This document shows, in pieces, positions 11,539 to 25,200 of a stretch of DNA of 64,000 bases. Every line of letters starts with the position of its first letter. Positions within the stretch are counted from its first letter, which is position 1. The translations under genes were made by a program, and so were the position numbers. The stretch comes from Apostichopus japonicus (Eukaryota; Echinodermata; Holothuroidea; Aspidochirotida; Stichopodidae): the NCBI RefSeq assembly GCF_037975245.1, contig NC_092563.1, positions 544,001-608,000 on the forward strand, written 5' to 3'. Under the pieces are notes generated by a model. That model did no database searches and was not told where the DNA came from. It saw only the letters and a list, made by a program, of their open reading frames with translations.

Positions 11539-14500
11539 CTAGTTCCGTAAAGCTTGCAACCTCCTGTTGAGTTGATCTTCCTCTGCCAATGTCCTTGATG
11601 ATGATGCTAAAGAATCGCCAACCTCTGGAGCTGCCTGGAGGTCAGATATCATATCCAGGCCATTCTCATCTGCAACCTCTTTGATGAGTTGGTCAACCTG
11701 GTCAGTTGGTGTCGATAGTGTGGTGGCTGCACCCATGGAACTCTCCATTACCTGTGCGGGGAGGAGAGTGGGAAGTGAGGTCAGGATACAAACGGGAGAG
11801 TAAAGTGCAGCAAATTGGGCTTGTTTTATTGTTAGAATATGCTGGAAAAACTCAGATTTTAAATTTTGTCCTAGAATTAAGAGATTTACAGATATTTTAG
11901 GTAACAATATGAAAGACCCTTACATGAAAAAGCTTCAATTGTACCAAACATTCAAGGACTTGTCTTGTGAAATTGGTATTTTACGACAAACTTGTGTAGC
12001 CTAGATGTGGGACAAGTGTTTCTACTGTAAAAACGAACAAACTCAGCAATGTACAACCAATTTGAGTAATTACTCAAGCACATTGCAGTGTAACCAAGGA
12101 TATTGCAAATTAATTAATAAATTATTAAACAAATTTATGACTTTAATTCTTCAATATTCAGATCAGCGAAACTGTACAAAGTGACACTTATGTTGATACA
12201 TCTTTGTTTAATACAAGGAAAGATTGCAACAACATAAAAATAAATATTTCAGATAAATTTCCGGCAGTTTCAAGGATGACATCTGTAGCTTCAACAAGAC
12301 TCCAACTACATTTCTTTCATGAAATATAAAACCTTCTATAACACCACATAAGATACAGTATACTTGTTTATTACAATTGCTTAGTATATAACTGGCAAAT
12401 GATTGCAGTGACAACGTATGCACAACTGTCAAAGAAATGATAACTTCAATTTAAAGAAATTTCTTCTTTTAGTATTTGTCATACCTGTGTATGTACATCT
12501 AGATCTTCAAACTGCGATTCAAATTTCTCCATCACCGCGGAAATCTGAAGAGACGACAAAGAAACAAATATATTTAGAAAACTCTTTACTCGATGTAATG
12601 TAGAAAATCAAAGAATGAAATGTGGTTAACATAATTCCAGAAAGTGGATTGTTCCGAGTAAATTACAATGTACAGTAATGGCAGCAAAAACAATCCTGTT
12701 TTATTTCGAAACATAACAAAGATGTTGCTCCTGTGGTGAAACTGGAATTTGGAAGTCTTCTGTGTTCAGAAAACTTCACAGAAAACTGTGGAGATGTAGA
12801 ACCAACAGATGCAAAATTCTCACAAGAATACATGTTGTCAAATTTAAAATAGGTTGATTTAAGGAAGTGGAGAGTGACCAGGGGTAAAATGTAACCAATT
12901 TAGTCTTTAGGAGACTAAAATGATCAGGTTCAAAAGTTAAATATTTTATGGCATTCTTAAACAAGACAACGAACAAGATCTATTTTGGTTTGAACTTCAG
13001 AAAAAAAACATTAACTGGTGTTGGTCTACGATTCAATGTATTAAAGTACCTCTTTTTACTTTTGTTTTCAGTTTCAACCATTTCACAATTCCAACCAAGT
13101 ATTATTTAAAACATGATTCAGGGGATTAAGCAAACTAACGTCTTCATTATCTTTGTCAGCAAGTAAACGTTGCCTTGCTCACTCTTATTAAACAAAAGTT
13201 CAACGAATAGCTTATCCAGTGTCACAATACAAAATGCATTGCATAACTGGCGAATTGCTACACAAATGTAAATAGTATTTTATGAGAACCAAAATTCAGA
13301 ACCCTCCACATACCAACACACACTTTTACAACAGTGAACCCCTTGTTATTGGTAACTTGTCACCACCACACACCCAAGTGCCCACAATTCAAACAGTCTT
13401 TTGAGGGGCACTACAGTGTACCACATCCATGTGTCCCCCTGGGGAACTTGCCCATAGGGTGCAGCCACAAACCAGCACATGCAACTACATTGACAAGTTA
13501 CCTCGCAGGTCCCCATTTATACTGAGTAAAGAGAAGTAATGAAGGTAAAATGCCTTGCCCAAGGACAGATCATTACTGGAACCTGCTATCCCTAGTGCAT
13601 TGTCTTAGCCATTTGTCCATGATGCCCACAAGTGTACAAGCATGTAATGACATAAACTGTACACTGATTTTCAATAACTATCTTACCAAGCAAGCTGACT
13701 ATTAACAGGAAAGGGGACTGGAATGTTAATTGGCCAACCACCGCATTAACATGTGTTATATCCAGATAGATAACATTCACTTCTGGATCACATACAATAT
13801 AATTGCTGTAACTTTGCAGTACTGTTGTCATATTAGGGTCTGCACTTCACTCACCTTCTGAAGGTCCATTGATTGGAGAGCTTTATCTAAACCTTTAACT
13901 ACACTCCCCATGTCCTTGGTAACCTTTAAGAGGAAAAAAAAGAAGATAAATAAATAATTCAACCATCACAAAAGCAACATCCTTCCATGCAGCTATCATC
14001 TGACTACCCGATACTCAAAGGAGAGATTAATGAAGAAATCATTCATCCTATGCCTGGTACATAACCAGATTTTTCTTCTTCTTTTTATCTTTTGTAAACC
14101 TAGTTCATTTTCCACCAAGTTCACTCTAGTAAGCGGTACAGTTTTCTGTTAAAATTATGAAATATATCTTCTAGTCCAAAAGGGGCACCGAGCCCTCAAG
14201 TTGAATTGTTGGACTTGCACAAATGTTTTAAAATAAGATTTATGCAAGACCATTTTTCTCACAGTCATCTGTTTTTGTTGTGTGAAGGCTTATTTTGAAA
14301 TGTCCTCCTACATCATATCATGATAATCTCATTACCTTTAATTAATGAAACTCTTTTTAAGATCAGCAATGGCGATAACAGAGATGTCCTCATAATGAAT
14401 GACCGGGTAGTTACTTGACACTCCAAGATTTCTTGCTACTTTTCCATATAACATGTCATATTTGTTCAGCATTTCACAATTACCTGAGTCCCGAATACTA

Positions 14501-17056
14501 GATTCTGGGATAACAGATGAAACTATTCATGGTCCACTGTTGTCTTTTAACCTCTAACCACTCCCCCCCCCCTCCCACCTGCCCCTGCCCTACTCTCATA
14601 ATCTGCAAACCTGACTTTTCCCTTCATCAAGAAACCAAGAGGAATGCTTACTTGTTTCATTGTCATGGCAGACTGCACTCTAGAAGAAACAGCATCTATC
14701 CTGGAAGCCATTCGTAAGAAGTTAAGGCCTTCATTCTTTTTCCTTATTGCATTTTCAGCATATATCCTAGCTCCTTCAATATTTTTCTGTTGTATTGCCT
14801 GGTAAACGAGAAAAGAAAAAAAAGAACAGCCCAATGGCCATAAAACACCACAATGATGCAGACTTAAACTTAAAACAATGAAAATATCTTCCTTCAGATG
14901 ACTTTTAATGTTATTGTGATGATGGCTTACATCTGACACATCTGGTGAGATAAAAATATAACAACTATATTTGCTTTTCTTTCAGTATCTCCAAAGTGAT
15001 AGATTGTGATACCAATTTATCATTTTACCTATTTGAGGGTATTTAGTTACAATGGTGTCTGCCAGACCACCACCAAAGCTGATTCTGTATGTCTGACCAG
15101 AAATTTGTTTGTCACTGAGAACGGTACAGTATTTGCCAAGTTTGGCTATCATGCAATCCCTGGTTACATCATTTTCAAATTTCTGCAAATTTAAATTCAT
15201 GTCCAACAGCAACAGAAAACATGAATAAATTCCTGTCCAACAACAACAGACAACTTGAATGTCGATACAGATCTGCTGATTCCTTATGAGCATATAACAG
15301 TCGAAATCTACCTTTTTGACTTTAGCTTGTTGTGTCTTTTGATCCTTTTCAGATTTTTTAGAGAGCCTCTCTAATTGCTTGGCAGTGAACTGTGAAATGT
15401 AAACAAAAGCAAACAAAAACAGGGTGAATATTAGTAATATGCCTTCCTTCTTCCCTTCTTCACCACTGAAGAGAAATTCTGGGTTTCCCAACTTCCTGAT
15501 AATTTGTCTAGCTCATTAAGAATTTAAGATATTTATTCAACGTGGCCTGCGGAACAGATGATTGACAATTAAAGTAAATTTATGACATAATTCATACATA
15601 CATTGATATGGAGTGTACTCACAAGATACTGAAGGTATTAAACTGTTATGTACTGTCCTCTTCAAAAGTATTGCTTTGAAAGTCAATTTAGTTATCGAAA
15701 TAGTGATTCATCACAGTTCAAACTGCTGGTACAGGAAATGATTTAATTAATATTAAATGTTTTCTCCAGTAACAACAGACAATATCTTTCAAACATGTCC
15801 AGACTTGCAAATCTATATTCAGGTTAAACTTCCAAAGTGAGAGGGTTTTACTGTCAGAATGGTTCACCATGAAATACCTGAACGACAGACATTCAGTGTA
15901 AAACTACATGAGATGCAATACACCCAGTATACAGTAAATCTCATTCACGGTAGTCCACTTACATACTGCTTACTTATTTGAAAGTCACTAACCATAGCTG
16001 ATTACTTACTTTCAACTGGAACAAGGTATCTGACAGAGGAAAAAGGAAAAACAATTTTGGTAACAATGAAATTTAATAAACTTGCCTCTAATGAGTTGCA
16101 GTAAAGTAGACAATGTCTTTATAAAAGAAACACACCATTAGCAATCATGAGTTTTGGTAAATAATGTTAAGAACGTATTATAGATGGAAGGTTGCAAGAT
16201 TTCTCAACTCTAGTGTGCTAAAAGCCAACACAAACTAAATAAGAAGACTTATTGGGTTGCTAAAATTATGTAGCATTTTCATTGGATGCACAATGCAAGC
16301 AAATTGTTAAACATATATATTGAGTCAAATTATTGGAGAACGTTTCTAAGGTGAAGCATGTCTTTGTTCACTACAATTGTTCCCAGGTAAACCAAATCTT
16401 CTCATGTCCTTAAAATGTAAGCTTCTGTTTAAGCTTCTGCAGTAAAACATAATTCTTCCCCTAATCATAACAAAGATTCATGTCCTGTTACTTGATGTGT
16501 CATGTGCGTTTATGAAGTAGCATAGGCCATAACCTCATATTAATAATACTTTCCTTAGCCATGACTCCCATTGGCCTACAGCAAATAATAAGATTTTAGA
16601 AAAGTGTAGGGTATTCTATATAATTACTCCTTGATCTGCATGCCCCGGGCTAGCGCTGTAGGTTTGAATCTGGTATTGGTAACACAAAGTTTCAAGAAAA
16701 TACATAAGCTCCTAAAGTCCTAGTCCTACCCTAACTATAATTAGGCCTATGCCATGTAGCTTAACTTAGACCTAGACTAGGTTAATGCTGAACATGTCAA
16801 TACAGTCACTCTGTCTCAAGAGTTGAAATACAGTGTACTTCATAAGCCTACTACTAATACCAGTACAAGTAGAATACTAGGCCTAGGCTAGTACCGTGAT
16901 CCTAACTTAGGCTATACCTAGGCGTATTATTATAGCCTAGCCTAAGTTATGTCAAGACTAGTTCATCTTATCATTCACATAGGCCTAACCTAGTCGAAGT
17001 TTCGAAACGTTAGGAATTGTAACTTTACTGTTTGACAAACCTTCTAGCTTAGGCAT
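11539..17056 (-). CDS. CHMP1A: Charged multivesicular body protein 1A (ESCRT-III subunit)
   Basis: CHMP1 is an ESCRT-III protein that assembles on endosomal and midbody membranes and recruits VPS4 through its C-terminus. Six coding exons on the minus strand join without a frame break: 17056-17041, 16029-16010, 15389-15312, 14798-14652, 13923-13855, 12544-12485 and 11751-11539 are seven blocks, the first two being only 16 and 20 nt. The product is 200 residues, against 196 in human. It starts MPKLEDTLFQLK, continues [12 protein letters not shown] and [11 protein letters not shown] as in the ESCRT-III core helices, and ends [14 protein letters not shown], a good MIM1 motif for MIT domains. It matches CHMP1A more than CHMP1B (DTLFQLKFTAKQLE). 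The 16-nt first coding exon is the least certain part; it rests on its donor, phase and the conserved acidic-Asp-Thr-Leu join. Confidence 0.93.
13334..13600. repeat. Possible dispersed repeat in a CHMP1A intron
   Basis: GC-richer block within an AT-rich intron. It contains TCCCCATTTATAC followed by TGCCTTGCCCAAGGACA, a combination I recall from dispersed repeats in marine invertebrate genomes. There is no second copy in this window, so this is a weak call from memory of the motif. Confidence 0.3.
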
Positions 17057-19227
17057 TGTGACTGTTTTTTACCGAAATGCTGGATTTAACAGTAAAATTG
17101 TATCTATCCAACTCTGTGGTGACTTCTTAGTAACGTTCTTTGTCTTTCAATGTAAGCGAAATGAAGGAATATGGCCTGTGTTCTGTTCGTTACGTTTGTG
17201 TACGCATTTCAAAGTTATTGATACACTGTACTACCCAAACACTAACGAATAAGCCCATGATGAAATTGAGTCATTTGCTATTTTTGGCATTGATATAGTT
17301 TTACTGATATAGTTTTACTGATATAGTGAACAAAGCTATGTATGTGTATGTGTGTCTAGTGTAGAAATTACACTTCCTGCAGTCAGTTAACCGGCCAAGC
17401 AAAGGACAACAAACATGAAGAATTCTGATTTCTTATCAAATCTGGCCAAGTCTAAATTTCTTACCGTTAGAGGCATCGCGAGACATTGGGAAGTGGGGAT
17501 CGATCCACGGGGGACGGCAAATGACCGCAACGTTGGGAAAGTGGGGGGGGGGGATGGGTGAGAGTTGAGCATTAAGAAGGCCAACAAAATTTGCACATGT
17601 AGCCTACATATGAAGCCATGCAAGCGGCATCCTCTGCCTTCCACTCACTAATCCTGCATCCGCAATATGTGCGAAGATTCTGCGCAAAGGGGAGGGCGCG
17701 CGCGGGCCGTGGCCCCCACCTCCGATCTTCAGTCCGGGGAAATGGTTCACAATTTCACATTTGCACAAATAGTTCTTACGGGAAAGAATAGGACCACCAC
17801 TACTGGTGTATCCTCCCAGCCATTCTTCAACCTCACATAAAGTTGAATTGGCAATCACTTCCGCCAGAGCAATACACGTACCCCGCCCCCCCCCACCCCA
17901 TTATAAAATCCTTCACTTGCATCTGGGCGATCTGCCTTATTACCTTAATATATATTTAACACAACTTTCCAATTAGGGTTACTTATTAAGCCTAATTGAT
18001 TGACTAAATATTACTCAGAATGAACCATTTGATTTCTACATTTTTACATTTTGTCTGAGGGAGTCCCCCGAACCCCCATACATGAGAGTTGGTTCCAATG
18101 ACCCCACGGCAGCATCCCTTCCTTATAAAATACTTCACATATGGCCATCCTTAAGAGATTCTTTTCACTAACTATAAGCTTAGTCTGTCAGGGAAATTTG
18201 GAAGTTTAGTTTTATTTATTGTAAATCCAAGGCTTGCGTTAAGAGCTACACAATAGTATAGAAGAAATTTATTCCTCAGCTAGGATGAACCATTTGACGT
18301 TTATAACTTTATTTTCTGGACCCCAGACCCTCTATACATAGGGGTCGGCTACATTGACCCAAGTTCAGCCCCACTCCTAAGCTTGATAATATCTTTTTTA
18401 TCGCCTTTGGGGGCTTCCACAAAAGTTCAGCCACACCCCCTACGTCCTTAATAATACGTGCCCCCTCCCTCACACTTTTTAGTAATGTGGACGTCACGGG
18501 TGGTGCAAATAGAGTCAGACAAGAACTATGTTAACGGTTAAATTATGAGTGGTTGGCTATATGTACTTGCTTCGACTTTCGTGATCTGATGCTTAATTTA
18601 TATTGTAGGCTATGATAAAATTACCATTGGAATTTCTTCTTCTGGACCAAAAATGTGTATCAAGAAGTCAAAAATGGGCACGTACAAATGTTTAAATATC
18701 AAAAATCATTATATTAATATGTACTGCCACGCTCGATAGGTTTCTCTCTGGGAAATCCTATGTTCATAACGGTAACAATGTGCACTGCGGCAAGGGCATA
18801 GTTTGACAGATTATAGACTCCAGGTAAACCCTCTAAAACTTATTTGCAATGACTTAGCAACATAAAATTGGAGGCTGTAATGTTTGCTGCATGTTGACCT
18901 TCAATTCCGAAAAGTGGATGTTTTTATCGGTGCACAAAGGTCAATATGTAAGAATGGCGTTCCATAACTCACAAATAAATGTTTCCCTGAACGACTGGGA
19001 GACGTAGACTATACAGTACAAGCGGCAAACACAAAACAGATATATCACAGAACTCCATATCTTTGTGAAAGATACACACACGTACGTACGTACGCATATA
19101 TCTATACGAACAGAAACCCAATCAGTGCAAATTCCAATATCCTCAGCTCTTCTTTTGGATCAATTCGTGTGACATCTTTACTCAAATGTGATAGTCCAGG
19201 GTCAGCAATGACGACTGAAGTGAAACA
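17057..19227. other. Divergent promoter region between CHMP1A and CENPN
   Basis: About 2.2 kb separates the two start codons, which point away from each other, so both promoters should be here. The region includes poly-G/poly-C runs near 17541 and 17882, three short copies of TGATATAGTTTTAC near 17290, and a diverged duplication: 18010-18110 and 18270-18360 share GATGAACCATTTGA-like starts and end in TTGACCC or ATGACCC. An alternating CGTA run lies at 19081-19094. No TATA box is clear. Confidence 0.5.
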
Positions 19228-22200
19228 ATGTCACACAATAACCTGATTTCTCTTAAAAAGATACTAAACAGTTTGAAGACTGATCAATTCTCGTACATTT
19301 TCGAATCATGGGATTGCTTTACTATCACCACGAACCTCGTTGAAAAACTGAATCTGGGTATAACGTTAGGCCTAAGCTCAGATGCACTCAATAGGGTGAA
19401 CACATCTCTGTCTGCGAGTGCTGGCAATGCAGCAACCTTTCACGATACGCTCATTAAAGAAGGCGCCAGGCGAAAGCAGATTATCGATTTGATATGCGAA
19501 GCTTGCAAGGTACTGTAACTATGCTATCCTGTATTAATGCAAAGTTACCCCAAGGTTTTTACATTCTGACTTCTGAGAAATACTGTAGCCTGTCAGTAGT
19601 TTCAGTTTTCACTATCACTCAGTATCACAATTCACATGAAGGCTAGGTTCTGAATGATTCAAAGAAGACAAAGTAATAGTACTAGCTTAGTCCTAGCCTT
19701 AAATATTAGTTAAAGTTACTCCTTCTAGGCCAACTAACCTATCCCGATTGTATGTGCTACTCTTTGCTAAGTCCATTCTTAAAGGGGAAGAGTGTATATT
19801 CTTACCTGTGTAATTTTTTTTTATTTACATGAAGTCACTGAATAAAATGCAAATGCTAAGTTGTTTTCTGCAGCATTAACATTAATGATTTTAAATTTTG
19901 GCATTTTTAGTTAACTTTGTTAGTTAAACCCCTGGGTTTTTAACACAAGTTAAACTATGCTATTTGCTAACTTGTTTTAATTGGAATTTTGCCTTTTAGT
20001 ATGCATATTCCCCCAAGTTTTTGGGATGGAGAACTGTAAATCACTCTAAAAGAGAGCGGTTGTCAGGTCTGGTGGAAGTTCTCAAAAAGTACTATATAGT
20101 AGCAGTTAAACTGAGGTAGGAAACAACAACTGAAGGCCGAGCTCAATGTAACAAAAGTAGTTGTAGCTGGCTATGTCTTATACCTTCTACCAAAAGTTGG
20201 TTTGACTTGTTTTACATGTTCTGAGTGTTCTCTGTAATACAATTCTCAACATATCTATGAGGAAAATCCTGCGAAAAAGTTTGAGTTCCCATCTTCATTA
20301 TCAGGACTATTAATGGATCTTTATCAATGAAGCGCTGTCAAAAGTTGTATTTACTAAAAATGAAAACAATTATTGCTCTTGTAGTCTTATTGTATACAAT
20401 TAAACAGTTTGTATACACTCACATGTACACATATGGCTGACTTGAATAAAATTGCCTTATTTTCTTACAGGTTCAAGGAATACACAAGAAAGATATAGCA
20501 GATCTTGATTTATTGCGTAAGTTCCTTCCTCATTTATGAAATATATATATTTATATGTATGTAACTTACTATTTAGTTCTGAAATTTCAATTTTGCATGC
20601 CCTCAGTTATTAAAGATTAAAAACTAGGACATACTTCATTTTAACCTCTCTTACTCAACATAGGGCGGAGTGTATAGCCTAGTGGTTAACGCCGGCGTCT
20701 CCCAGTCATGAGATCCCCGGTTCGATTCCCCGCCGACAGCAATGTGTGTCGTCTGGCAAGGGTGTTGTTCAATAACAACTTCCCGACATGGACGTTAAAT
20801 GGATGTGTGCCGAGAGATTGGCTTCGGTCAGCTTGCGAGTCTAAAAGCCTCCATGGCTTCTTTCGCGAGTTCCTGCTTGCGGGAAGATCACATATACATA
20901 CATACATACATACATACATACATACATACATACATACATACATACTGATTAACATGTGATATCTGTTCATGTAGTTTCATTGCATGACACTATCATCAAT
21001 AAATTTACTTATTCCTCTGACAGGCACACAAGTTCACCCAGAGAAGAAAACATGGAGTGTTTTTCAAGTAGTGAGAGGAGATCATGGTACGTATAACTAT
21101 ATCGTGATTATGGTACAGTACGTATAACTGTACAGTGATAATGGTACGTATAACTATATAGTGATCATGGTACGATATAGTGATCATGGTATGTTTAACT
21201 ATATAGTGATCATGGTACTATAACTATATAGTGATCATGGTATGTATAACTACTCTATAGTGATCATGGTACATTTAACTATATAGTGATCATGGTACGA
21301 TATAGTGATCATGGTATGTATAACTATATAGTGATCATGGTACGTATAACTATATAGTGATCATGGTACGTATAACTATATAGTGATCATGGTACGATAT
21401 AGTGATCATGGTACGTGACTATATAGTGATCATGGTACGATATAGTGATCATGGTACGTATAACTATATACAGTAGTGATCATGGTACGATATAGTGATT
21501 ATGGTACTTGACTGTATAGTGAGCATGGTACGTATAACTATATTGTGATCATGGTACGTATAAATACTATATAGTGATCATGGTATGTATAACTATGTAG
21601 TGATCATGGTATGTATAACTATGTAGTGATTATGGTATCTATAACTATATCATGTTTAAAGAAACAGTTCCTATCCCTTGGTGTGTATTGCTATTTTACT
21701 GTTTGTACATAGCATTTATACCTCCTTTTTGTTTATAATGTACAGTATCTTGCAGATAGTCATATCTTGACTGTTGAAGAAACTGCACAAGACCCAGATT
21801 TGGTATATCATACAAGTGGCTATTAAAACTGAGATAACATTAAATATTTCTCTTTATCTTTGCTTGCCATTTTTGCCTTCTCTTACAGATGAATGGACAG
21901 AAATTACAGATCCCGAAGCATTATGTGAAAAGTTTGGTGCACAATTGTCACTGCATATAAATCATGTAAGTGAATTAGAAATGAGATAGCTTAAAGACAG
22001 AAATGATATGTAAATAATAGAATGAAGCCTTACTAGAGGTGCTATAGTACTAGTACATGATCACACATATGACAAGCACTGTCACGTAAGGTTATATCCT
22101 GGTAAAGCCAATTCTTATTCATTATATTTATTTGTCATCATTCTCAGTCCATATGTCTAGAACTCTAGATTTGTCGTGTCAAGTCATTTTGAAATTTGAA

Positions 22201-25200
22201 ACCGCCTTGAATACTTGCATTCTGGAAGCAAAATGTTTTGTCTTTCTTTATTGTCTTCACTCTATTATTTTGACCTCCGATTTCACCGGGTGTCAACTTA
22301 ATACTTTAAGGGATGTAAAGTCAACAAATTTTACATGTATCTCAAGTTTTGAAGGAGGAAACTGGATATAAATTTTAAAGAATAACATTTAACTGAAATT
22401 TGGCAGTGTAGTACTGCTAAGACATTACTCCTGTTTGCTTCAAGTTTACTTTGGTTCATAATGAGTCAACTTCAAGTGCTGGTTTTTTTAAAACAGTAGA
22501 TAGGAATTAATTGCAAACTTCAACATAATGCTTAGACTTTATCTAGTTAAACCAGATAAATGCTGTAAGCATAGTTTCATGTTTCATTGTGTTCCTAAAG
22601 TAAAGCAATACCCTCAGTGTGGAATTCTCATCCAATTGGTTGGTAACAGCTCAGCTAGACTATGACAACATGCTCCTCTACAATGTGCTTTATCTCTCGA
22701 CAACAATCTTCAGCTTATTTAGAATTCAGCAGCCCGCTTGATCACCAAAGCCATGCATTGTGACCATATAACATCAATTCTTACAGATCTCCATTGGGCT
22801 ACCTACTAAATAGCACATTGTTTTTCAAAAATCCATCTACTCACTTTCTGTTCTGTTCACAACATGGCTTAAATCTAAAATCTCTTTAATGTTATCAATG
22901 GATATGACCCTTGTCGTAATCTGCATTCCAGATTCGACCTTGCACAACGAGTCACAAGATCAGATTTCATCTGCAGCCTCTCATCTCTGCAACCTCTACC
23001 AATGTTAATAGAAACCTCTCCTTTGTATATATTATAATTATGTTTTATTAGAATACTTTCCTCTCGCATAAGCCAAAACTACATTTTGACCTGGACTATC
23101 CTTTTATGTAACTGGCAGACAGTCAATAATTCTGACTGAGTCACACACATCAAACACTTATCTTGCAGGACCTCAGTATGCGTGTGTATGGGAGAGCTAT
23201 TTGGCTCAGAATTGGATTCAAGTCTAAGACCGGTAGCATGCGGAGAAATAATGCAGTGTTCATCGTATTTCATCCTCATTCTCCATACCTCGTCACCACA
23301 CCGATGCGAAAGAAGGATAAAGAAGCTATATTTCAGGTAAATGCCAGAAACACTATTACATTTTTATTTTGTTCTAATACAAGTAAACACTGCAGTACTA
23401 CACAAAGGAAATGATGCGTTTTGGCTAAAAGGTACTTCTGTATTGCCCAAATATGCTAGATAGTCAATTAATGGTCACTCATTTGCTTCTGCAAGTATTT
23501 TTGTAGATCTTTTAATGGGGACACAAACCCAACCATCAAGTTTGTTTTATTTGACAGAGATCTTTGTGATGCATCACAACTCCCCGACACAGCTAAGCCT
23601 GTGTCTGGGAGCTGTGATTTTGTAATCTGTGATGTCATAGTGCCACTGACACCCTTTTTACTTTCTCTCTGTTCCCCTTTTAATATTTTCAAGGTTAATT
23701 GCCGACAGTGACTGTTGACACAACAACCAATGCCATCATTAGGTCATGTTTCAAAATCTTAGATTGAGCATTACAAAAAATGCAGCTGCATTACAGAAAA
23801 TAAAGATAATAATATAAATATAATATATCAAGAAAAAACATACTACACTGAACATAAGCACATTTGGCTTGATGATGTCACCTAGAGGCTTGCTCAGGTC
23901 TTCAGCCTTGTATGAGAAGGAACATTGAAACTCTGATATCTCCCAAATGGAATAAGATTTACTTTAGCTGTTTGTGTCAGTTGCTCATGAGAGTAATCTC
24001 TATCACTTAAACCTATTAATGATGGTTGGGTGTTGTTTCTCCTCTAAATGCAACATATGCTGATTTCAACATAACTTCATTTTAAATAGAATCACTCTTA
24101 AACAAAATGCCTGGTATGTTCCAAACAGTGAGCTGTTGTCCCTTTCTGTCAATGCCCTATCTGATATTGCATGTAGCAAAACTGCTATGTAAACAATTTT
24201 TTTACCTGAAAACAATGATATAACTGTGTTTTTACAGTATTTACAACTTTACTTTGCTTTTCATATAATTTGATAAGTTTGATTATTTTCATAGGCTGGT
24301 AATTACTCTGTATAAAATTCTCTCTGGGTAATACAGGACTGTCTCTATTATTTTGTCTTGTTTAACCTTGCCAGGCACTCTTGGATATGCTTGACGCTAC
24401 TGATATTCAGGAATGCTTCTTGTCGGGTAAGAACCTAGAATCTTTGCAGGAGCTCTCCCTGGACAAACATTCGCAGGGTGGATTTTCAAAGTATCGCCTG
24501 AATCAGGTTGATCAGAATCCATTGATCAGGACAAGAGGAAAGAAGAGGAAAGGTAAATATCTCTGTAAAAACCTTTTTGTTTACTACTGAGAAAGTTGGG
24601 AAATTTAATCTTTTTTTTTTTTGGCTTTAACACAATCACTTGCCTCCTATTTAGTTTTCAGGTGTACCAGAACTCTTGACATGTTATCAACATGTGTTTT
24701 CCTTTGATAAATGTACCATTTTCTTGTTTTTGTTTCTGTTTTTCCGAAGTTTGGTTAATTAGTCTCATGGATAAACAAGATGAAAAGCCGAATTATGAAT
24801 GTTTCTCATCTCTTTACAGGATCTGTTCTTGATGATTCCTGTAGCTTCACTTCTAATGAAAATCTTGATGAAAGCAGGCGCCAGCAAAACATGACAGATG
24901 ACGTTTTTGGTTGCAACCCTCAACCAAAATTACAGAAACTGGAATATAAGGTTAGTCAATTACAAGTGGTTTATTAAAACATAATGCAATTAAGCCCATT
25001 TTTACTTGGAGTGATGGCTAGATCAATGCCCATCTTTGATGAGAGATGAAATCTTTTGTGGAATTGTTCACCTTTTGCCAAGACAGTGTGAATTGATCAA
25101 TTTTATAGACAACCATAGCACCGAATAAGGCTGCAGCTCTAAAGGATGGTTCAATTCTTGGGTGCTAATGTGTAGTTCAAGTCAAGTACCAATTATCAGG

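Noticed and set aside
20663-20735. A functional tRNA gene
   Set aside because: The A and B boxes are good, but the anticodon arm does not fold cleanly by eye and a SINE body with a CATA tail follows.
21080-21655. Array of short repeats considered as an operator or origin cluster
   Set aside because: The first unit is the CENPN exon 3 donor and the copies degrade away from it, so local tandem amplification is the simpler reading.
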